From: Pyronema omphalodes
Taxonomy: Eukaryota > Ascomycota > Pezizomycetes > Pezizales > Pyronemataceae
DNA: 64,000 bases
Assembly (NCBI GenBank): GCA_024516155.1
Contig: JAJJXM010000011.1
Location: forward strand, 1-64,000
Reading direction: 5' to 3'
Position 1 is the stretch's first letter; each line of letters begins with the position of its first letter. Below, one piece after another: positions 57,646 through 64,000 of the stretch. The notes below the pieces were generated by a model. The model ran no database searches. It was not told where the DNA came from and was given only the letters and a program-made list of their open reading frames with translations. Both the position numbers and the translations under genes were made by a program.

Positions 57646-59901
57646 AGCAGGGAATATAGAACTGCATAACATAGCATGACATAGCAAGGCATAGCATAGC
57701 AAGACATAGCATAGCAAGGCATAACACAATATAACACAGCTTAACATAATACGAAACATGAAGCACCTATCAGAGCAGGAAATACCGGAGCATGAAGAAT
57801 ATAAACGCCGAAACGCCAAAACATAAAACATAGATCATAGATCATAGATCATAGAAGCTGTGATAAGGTGATAAGGTGATAAGGTGATGAGTTGATGAGC
57901 TTCTTCTTAATGATTTCAGACGAGTTACTTTAAATAAGTTCTGTTAGGTGGGTCTGTAGACAATAAGACTTGTTGTATATGTAGTTGCTTTGTTATAGAT
58001 GATATATGATACAGGGTAAAGGATGAAGGGTAAAGGGTTCAGGATAATGATACACTATAAAGCATACATCATAAACGATAACGATAAATGATACAGCATA
58101 AACCATACACGATAAGCATAAATAATAAATAATAAACGGTATTGCACCGTACCCGAGACTCCGAGGGTTGAGAGTCGAGAGTTAAGAGTCAGATCGAACA
58201 ATATCTTAAATCCCATTCCACCATCACTGTCATCGTCACCGTCATAGTGATAAATCGTTTCATCGCTCCATCGCTCCATCGCGATATCCAACATCGCCAT
58301 TATTACAGTGCCATTATAGCATGGCAATATCGTATCATAGGCTCCATCGTAATCATACCAGTAACCATTCTACTCCACCATTGGATAATATCATACGATA
58401 AACGAACATTGAAACCTTAAAACATTGAACGGTGAGGTTATAGTGGCTATCGAAAAGTGGAAAGTTGGGTTGGGACGAATAAAAATATGGAAGTGGAGGA
58501 TGATGTATGTGAATTTGATAAAGAACCAACTACCGATCTAACAGGATAGCTCTATTGCTCGTGGAGAGGGACGCTAACGCGCCTATTCACCTCGACCATT
58601 ACATCAACGAGAATATATAAAGCCCGAAAGACTACCTCCAACAGCGACAGAGAGCGTCCCATCATATTGTACCATCGAGTCATGAGTCATGAGTCACGAG
58701 TCATCATATTGCATTATGGAGCTATTGAGCCATCGAGCCATCGAGTCATACCGGGGGTCGTTGCGTTATTAAACAATTGAATTATTGCTCTAAATCGGAT
58801 TGTATTAAATCTTACCGTGTTGAGTTGCTCTATCGTACCATTGTACCGTACCATTGTGCCATCTCATCATATATACCATACCATCAGATCATCATTCCAC
58901 CATGAAACCAGAACCATAGTAAGCCGAATAAAAGCTGCTATAGGTAATAGTTACTAGGTACAGATTATTAGCTATATTTGTATCTTACACGCATACGAGT
59001 ATATCAGGAGCTGTGAAGTTTGATAATTAATGAATCAATCAATATCAGGAGCTGTGATAGATGGGTTATCCGGAGCTTTGGGTGATTGTTGTGGTTGTGA
59101 TTACAATTATAATTATGGTTATGGTTATACTACCAACGTGGAGATTGGGGGCGGGGAAGGGGGGGGGGGGGGGGGGTGGGTAAGTGGCACGGAACTAGAT
59201 GTGAGGCGGAAGAAATAGGGATATAAGGATTGAGGGTGTGGCGCAGAGTACAGCATGACGTACAACACAGAGGAATGTGGTGTATACTGTAACCAACGGC
59301 GTAGATAAAGTAGACTACGGAGTAAATAATAGATAGACCAGGGATGGAATTTTAGTACCTTCCTAGGTATACATAAATAAAATAAATACAGCCTTGTACC
59401 ACTCGTTTCAATCTGTGATTCGAAACAAGACTAAAAAACAACTGGCCTGTCAGATCTCAGAATATGGTTTTTGATGCTGGCTGGTAGAAAGGAGGTATGA
59501 GGGGAGTATGGAAGAAGACATTTGGAAGAAGGAGGGGAACGGTCGAAGAAGAGAGAGAGAGGAAGATTTTTTTTTAGATATCGAACAGTACTGTAATTTT
59601 GGTTGAGATTAAATTACATATAATGTTCCAATATTTGTTTATTTGTTTATTTCGTCTATACTATTCCCAAACCTCAGATTATACAGCTACCATTGTCGTG
59701 CAGTTGAATTTCCCATCGTGTGTCCCTGCCTAAGAGCCGGGAGCCCTGCAGATTCACAAATGTTGAAACATCACCGAGAACGTCAATGCAGCTTGTTGGA
59801 ACAAGGTCCTTAGATTTGCTCAGGATGAACCTCAGAGAGACAGATGATATCAAACGGGACACCTCAGGCAGGACATGAACAAAGAAGTCTTTAGACTATA
59901 T
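57646..59901. other. gene desert, third part
   Basis: AGCATAGCAAGACATAGCATAGCAA-type repeats, ATAGATCATAG, GATAAGGT, CATGAGTCA and CCATCGAG repeats, and an 18-nt G run (59159-59176). No gene. Confidence 0.6.
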
Positions 59902-60827
59902 CAGAGTTCGGCACGGTCCGTCCAGGACGGCGGACCGGACGGGACCACGCTGGTGGTCCGGTCCCGTCCTCGACTTTGGACGGACGGCCACTATGTGGTC
60001 CGGTCCCGTCCGCAAACTGAAAAAGACCGGACGGGACGGCGGGTGACGGCAGGACCGTGGGTTTCGGGTGAGCTAGTTTGCAGGGGGCGATTTGGTTTAA
60101 GTTTGCCAGAAATTATGGGCCGCAGCAGCGACGTCTTCAGCACTGTAGTAGATGAACCCGTCATGCTGCACTTTAGTAAGACTTTTACACCCCACTGCAG
60201 GTGCACGCTCCACCCAGAAATAGTTTGACTGCCTATGGTAGTTTGATATTATTTTTGTTTCTTAGTAGAGTACGATCCCGCTATAAATATTTCTTCTATC
60301 CTTCAAATTCCGTCTTCTATCTTTCCCTCTTCTACCTGCCAGAATTTTCCACTCCTTCATTGCCGTGTAATTCAACCATCAATAGCAATCACACCATTCC
60401 CAGCAAAGCTCATTGCCGTCCTCTACACCTTTTCCGACCAGGAGCAGAACACCCTGCCTGTACTCTCAAGAATTGTGTTCATTCGAGAAGGATGGGGAAG
60501 GACGCATTTTAGTGGCGGGAGAAGGAGCATTCTTATGCATCAGTATGGTTTTTTTTTGTTTGCAAGCAATTCCATATAGGTGACTTTAATTCGTGCAATG
60601 CATCAGAATTATCAAAGGAAAACACCATGAGCCGTAGTAAAAAAACTGCGGGTTGCGAGTGACCGATAATGACGCTAGTCGTGGTCACCCACGGTCACCC
60701 GCGGTCCGTCCCGTCCGTGGTGCCTCCAGGACGGCCGGTCCTGGTCCTACTTCAGGACGGGACCGTGAGTGACGGTCCGGTCCCGTCCACAGCCAGGACG
60801 GGACCGGACGGACCGTGCCGAACTCTG
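59902..60827. mobile_element. non-autonomous hAT element, 926 bp
   Basis: The terminal inverted repeats are 22 bp and perfect (CAGAGTTCGGCACGGTCCGTCC at the left). The 8-bp GACTATAT lies directly outside both ends (59894-59901 and 60828-60835), the target duplication length of hAT transposons. Both ends hold several GGACCGGACGGGAC-type subterminal repeats in both orientations, probable transposase-binding sites. The interior (60070-60650) has a CT-rich promoter-like stretch and no transposase frame, so it is a deletion derivative that needs an autonomous partner. The exact target duplication and TIR identity suggest recent movement. Confidence 0.96.
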
Positions 60828-60835
60828 GACTATAT

Positions 60836-62000
60836 ATATGTTCACTTTTGCTGTATCGTCATCACGCCATCTATCGAATACACCTTATATCTCCCTGTAA
60901 ATTTCCACAAAAAATTCTAATTAGAGTATAAGAAAGCAAGATTTGATTTCTAGTCCTGTGTACGGCCTATGCAGCATCGTGGAATAGAGTTGGGTGTGTA
61001 TTTCACACGGTTATCTCAACCTTCCTTGCGAACAAGACAACGCCATAAAATCGCTAATTCCCAAAAGTGAATTTAAAAAAGCACACCAAAGGATAGACCC
61101 ATAACTCTAGTGATAAACAATGATTTTCACTGAAAACACAGTTTTTGGCCTGTTTTCACAGGTAAAAAAAGCAAGGCTAAAATCCGTGTTTTCGGTGCAA
61201 CAACACCAAAGGTATACATATATATATATATTGCTGGACTTGGGGATATCTCACCAACACAGAAGGAAGATTATACAGAGACTTTCAAGATCACGAACCA
61301 CACCTTCCACAACTGAACAGCCCAACAGCTGAGAACTGCATCTGACTGATGTTGCTGTATCTTAGAGTCTAGTTGAACGCGCAGCAGCTGTCGACGAGCC
61401 ACGATGGCACTAGCATTCAAGTTATTAATGTTTCCTAATAATTATTTGTCAAATTGGATAGTATCAATTGTCTATTTGGATCATACGCCGTCCGAGGACT
61501 TTAAGGCCTATGCAGAACAATAAAACAGTGTCATTGAAACATTGGCAGGAAGATGGTATGTATCGCGAAATACCATTCGAGTCTCCCTTCCTAATCACAG
61601 GTGGAAGTCATGCGGTATGCAAGCCCGCCAGCCCATGTCACAGCGTCAAATGATAGAAACGTCTCAAATTCTCAATTCTCAGTATGAAATAAATTTACAT
61701 TCATATCCACCGTCTCCCGTAATCATTTACGTATCAATGCTTCGGCCAGACAAAACATAAAATATATCGCAGGTACATATCAAAATCAAATCACATACCC
61801 CAATGCTGTCGCCTTGGTGACTGAACGGAAAATGGCATTGAATGCATCGACCTCATCCTCTCTTTCCTCCAATCCATACTCGAAACATCAACTAGCCGTG
61901 AAAACCTCTTACCGAACGTGCTGGTACCTAGAAACATGACCGTATAATCCTTCTCATCCTCAATACTGATAATCCTCAAAGTAACAGATCTCATCTTTCA
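60836..62000. other. flank between hAT element and ankyrin gene
   Basis: (TA)n near 61215-61230. On the minus strand, 61994-61791 is a 67-codon frame of plausible residue mix (LRIISIEDEKDYTVMFLG) just past the ankyrin stop; it may be a further exon or a separate gene fragment but is unproven. Confidence 0.45.
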
Positions 62001-64000
62001 TTAGCTTTTACCATTTCCTTGCCCCCATGTCTGTAAAAGCTGCACTACTTCTAAATGACGACCCTTGTCGGCAGCTTGTAATGCAGTTTGTCCCATGAAT
62101 GCGGCGGGTGCAGCATTAACATCGGCACCGACTTCCAACAGCCGTTTCACAACATCCAAATGTCCACCTCCAGCAGCAGCTTGTAATGAAGTTAGTCCAC
62201 CGAAATTGGCGGGCCAAGCATTAACATCAGCCTTAACTTCCAATAATCGGTTTACAACATCCAAATGTCCACCTCCAGCAGCAGCTTGTAATGCAGTTCG
62301 GCCGTAGACCCAGACGGGCTTAGCATTAACATCCGCCTTAACTTCTAACAGCCGGTTGACAACGTCCAAATGTCCACCTCCAGCAGCAGCTTGTAACGCA
62401 GTGAGTCCTTGGGTTACGGTGGGCTCGGCATTAACGTCCGCCTTAGCTTCCAACAGCCGATTCACAACATCCAAATGTCCACCTCCAGCAGCAGCTTGTA
62501 ACGCAGTGAGTCCTCCGTTTTCGGTGGGCTCGGCATTAACGTCAGCCTTGACTTCCAACAGCCTGTTCACAACATCCAAATGTCCACCTCCAGCAGCAGC
62601 TCGTAACGCAGTGAGACCTAGGTGATCGGCGGGCTCGGCATTAACGTCAGCTTTGACTTCCAACAGCCGGTTCACAACATCCAAATGTCCACCTCCAGCA
62701 GCAGCTTGTAACGCCGTGAGTCCTTGGTTTCTAGCGGGCCAAGCATTAACATCAGCATGGACTTCCAACAGCCGGTTCACAACATCCAAATGTCCACCTC
62801 CAGCAGCAGCTTGTAACGCAGTTTTTCCTCCTTCGAATTGGACGGGCATAGCATTAACATCCGCCTTAACTTCTAACAGCCGGTTGACAACGTCCAAATG
62901 TCCACCTCCAGCAGCAGCTTGTAACGCAGTGAGTCCTTGGGTTACGGTGGGCTCGGCATTAACGTCCGCCTTAGCTTCCAACAGCCGATTCACAACATCC
63001 AAATGTCCACCTCCAGCAGCAGCTTGTAACGCAGTGAGTCCTCCGTTTTCGGTGGGCTCGGCATTAACGTCAGCCTTGACTTCCAACAGCCGATTCACAA
63101 CATCCAAATGTCCACCTCCAGCAGCAGCTTGTAACGCAGTGAGACCTAGGCGATCGGCGGGCCCAGCATTAACGTCAGCCTTGACTTCCAACAGCCGATT
63201 CACAACATCCAAATGTCCACCTCCAGCAGCAGCTTGTAACGCAGTAAGTCCTTGGTTTTCGGCGGGCTCGGCATTAACGTCAGCCTTGACTTCCAACAGC
63301 CTGTTCACAACATCCAAATGTCCACCTCCAGCAGCAGCTTGTAACGCCGTGAGTCCTTGGTTTCTGGCGGGCCAAGCATTAATATCAGCCTTGACATCCA
63401 ACAGCCGGTTCACAACATCCAAATGTCCACCACCAGCAGCAGCCTGTAACGCAGTGAGTCCTTCGTTTTCGGCGGCCTCGGCATTAACGTTAGCCTTGAC
63501 TTCCAACAGCCGATTCACAACATCCAAATGTCCACCTCCAGCAGCAGCCTGTAACGCAGTTCGTCCAGACCATGCGGCGGGCTCAGCATTAACATCCGCC
63601 TTGACATCCAACAGCCGGTTCACAACATCCAAATGACCGCCTCCAGCAGCAGCTTGTAATGCAGTGAGTCCTTGCTTTTTGGCGGGGGCAGCATTAACAT
63701 CGGCACCGACTTCCAGCAGCCGGTTGACAACATCCAAATGTCCACCTCCAGCAGCAACTTGTAATGCAGTCGGTACATGAGGAATGCTGGATGACGTGGC
63801 GTTGACCTCTGCACCCTTTAATAAAAGCTTGTCCACGACGCCACTCTGTCCGTGTAACGAAGCCAACTGAAGCGCGGTCCAACCATCATCATTACGGTCG
63901 TTTATAGGAAGATTAGGGTTGATTTGATGCTCAGCTGCTGCCGAGTTTCCAGCTTCTATCAAATCACAGAGTAACTCCCAAGACGCTTGCGCGTCGTTTG
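62001..64000 (-). CDS. ankyrin-repeat protein, 5' part outside the window
   Basis: The frame is open from the right edge, where WELLCDLIEAGN is the first readable part, to the TAA at 62001. About 666 residues are visible. A short lead-in is followed by a degenerate ankyrin repeat, then about 17 repeats of 35 residues with the core GGGHLDVVNRLLE.KADVNAEP, and a worn last repeat (KGRHLEVVQLLQTW). Units are nearly identical at DNA level (105 bp). Ankyrin arrays bind proteins; in filamentous fungi many sit behind NACHT or other STAND modules, which would lie beyond the window here. The TTG at 63962 is not a start because the frame continues upstream. The long plus-strand frames rich in CPPPAAACNAV are shadows. 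Confidence 0.93.
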   Translation of the reverse strand, partial: NDAQASWELLCDLIEAGNSAAAEHQINPNLPINDRNDDGWTALQLASLHGQSGVVDKLLLKGAEVNATSSSIPHVPTALQVAAGGGHLDVVNRLLEVGADVNAAPAKKQGLTALQAAAGGGHLDVVNRLLDVKADVNAEPAAWSGRTALQAAAGGGHLDVVNRLLEVKANVNAEAAENEGLTALQAAAGGGHLDVVNRLLDVKADINAWPARNQGLTALQAAAGGGHLDVVNRLLEVKADVNAEPAENQGLTALQAAAGGGHLDVVNRLLEVKADVNAGPADRLGLTALQAAAGGGHLDVVNRLLEVKADVNAEPTENGGLTALQAAAGGGHLDVVNRLLEAKADVNAEPTVTQGLTALQAAAGGGHLDVVNRLLEVKADVNAMPVQFEGGKTALQAAAGGGHLDVVNRLLEVHADVNAWPARNQGLTALQAAAGGGHLDVVNRLLEVKADVNAEPADHLGLTALRAAAGGGHLDVVNRLLEVKADVNAEPTENGGLTALQAAAGGGHLDVVNRLLEAKADVNAEPTVTQGLTALQAAAGGGHLDVVNRLLEVKADVNAKPVWVYGRTALQAAAGGGHLDVVNRLLEVKADVNAWPANFGGLTSLQAAAGGGHLDVVKRLLEVGADVNAAPAAFMGQTALQAADKGRHLEVVQLLQTWGQGNGKS

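Noticed and set aside
57359..57831. Cys-Arg, Val-Gly and Tyr-Thr repeat proteins
   Set aside because: All are frames of the (ACACCT)n hexamer array with no start context or non-repetitive sequence.
62653..63636. 327-codon plus-strand frame rich in CPPPAAACNAV
   Set aside because: It is the complement of the ankyrin repeats; the minus frame has the true ankyrin signature.

Overview
The window is nuclear DNA from a filamentous ascomycete (Pezizomycotina-type). Genes carry short GT-AG introns, mostly 48-126 nt, often with a CTAAC/CTAAT-like branch site. The proteins are fungal families: Elongin A, APP1, THOC7, Nab2, RED, a three-KH protein, a GH20 hexosaminidase, a P450, an SDR and an F-box/LRR protein. 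No rRNA, intact tRNA, CRISPR array or operon was seen. Exon borders were predicted by hand from splice signals and frame continuity. Every intact multi-exon model sums to a multiple of three.

Left third (1-20.4 kb), gene-rich: a class II aldolase/adducin-domain gene with a frameshift; a tRNA-derived SINE-like element beside a TCC-rich tract; Elongin A; an uncharacterised protein; degraded coding fragments near 8-9 kb; an APP1-type phosphatase; then four neighbouring RNA-biology genes (THOC7, Nab2, RED/IK on the minus strand and a divergent KH protein). The KH gene needs two single-base frame corrections.

Middle (20.4-37.3 kb): a 5-kb gene-free stretch, then a secreted GH20 hexosaminidase, a P450 with the heme motif FNGGPRICIGQ, a four-helix membrane protein, and an SDR whose introns are unusually long (404-517 nt).

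Right (37.3-64 kb): about 16 kb (37.3-53.5) and 6.7 kb (55.3-62.0) without convincing genes, separated by an F-box/LRR gene. These deserts are full of microsatellites, G or C homopolymers of 12-23 nt, hexamer arrays, short fold-back elements, a 193-bp MITE and three clusters built on the word GGTGTTTA, one of them a 72-bp hairpin satellite. A 926-bp non-autonomous hAT element has perfect 22-bp TIRs and an exact 8-bp target duplication. The window ends inside a gene with about 17 nearly identical 35-residue ankyrin repeats.

The most noteworthy unexplained structure is the dispersed GGTGTTTA palindromic repeat family. The most solid new annotations are the hAT element, the MITE, the SINE-like element and the fold-back family with TA flanks.
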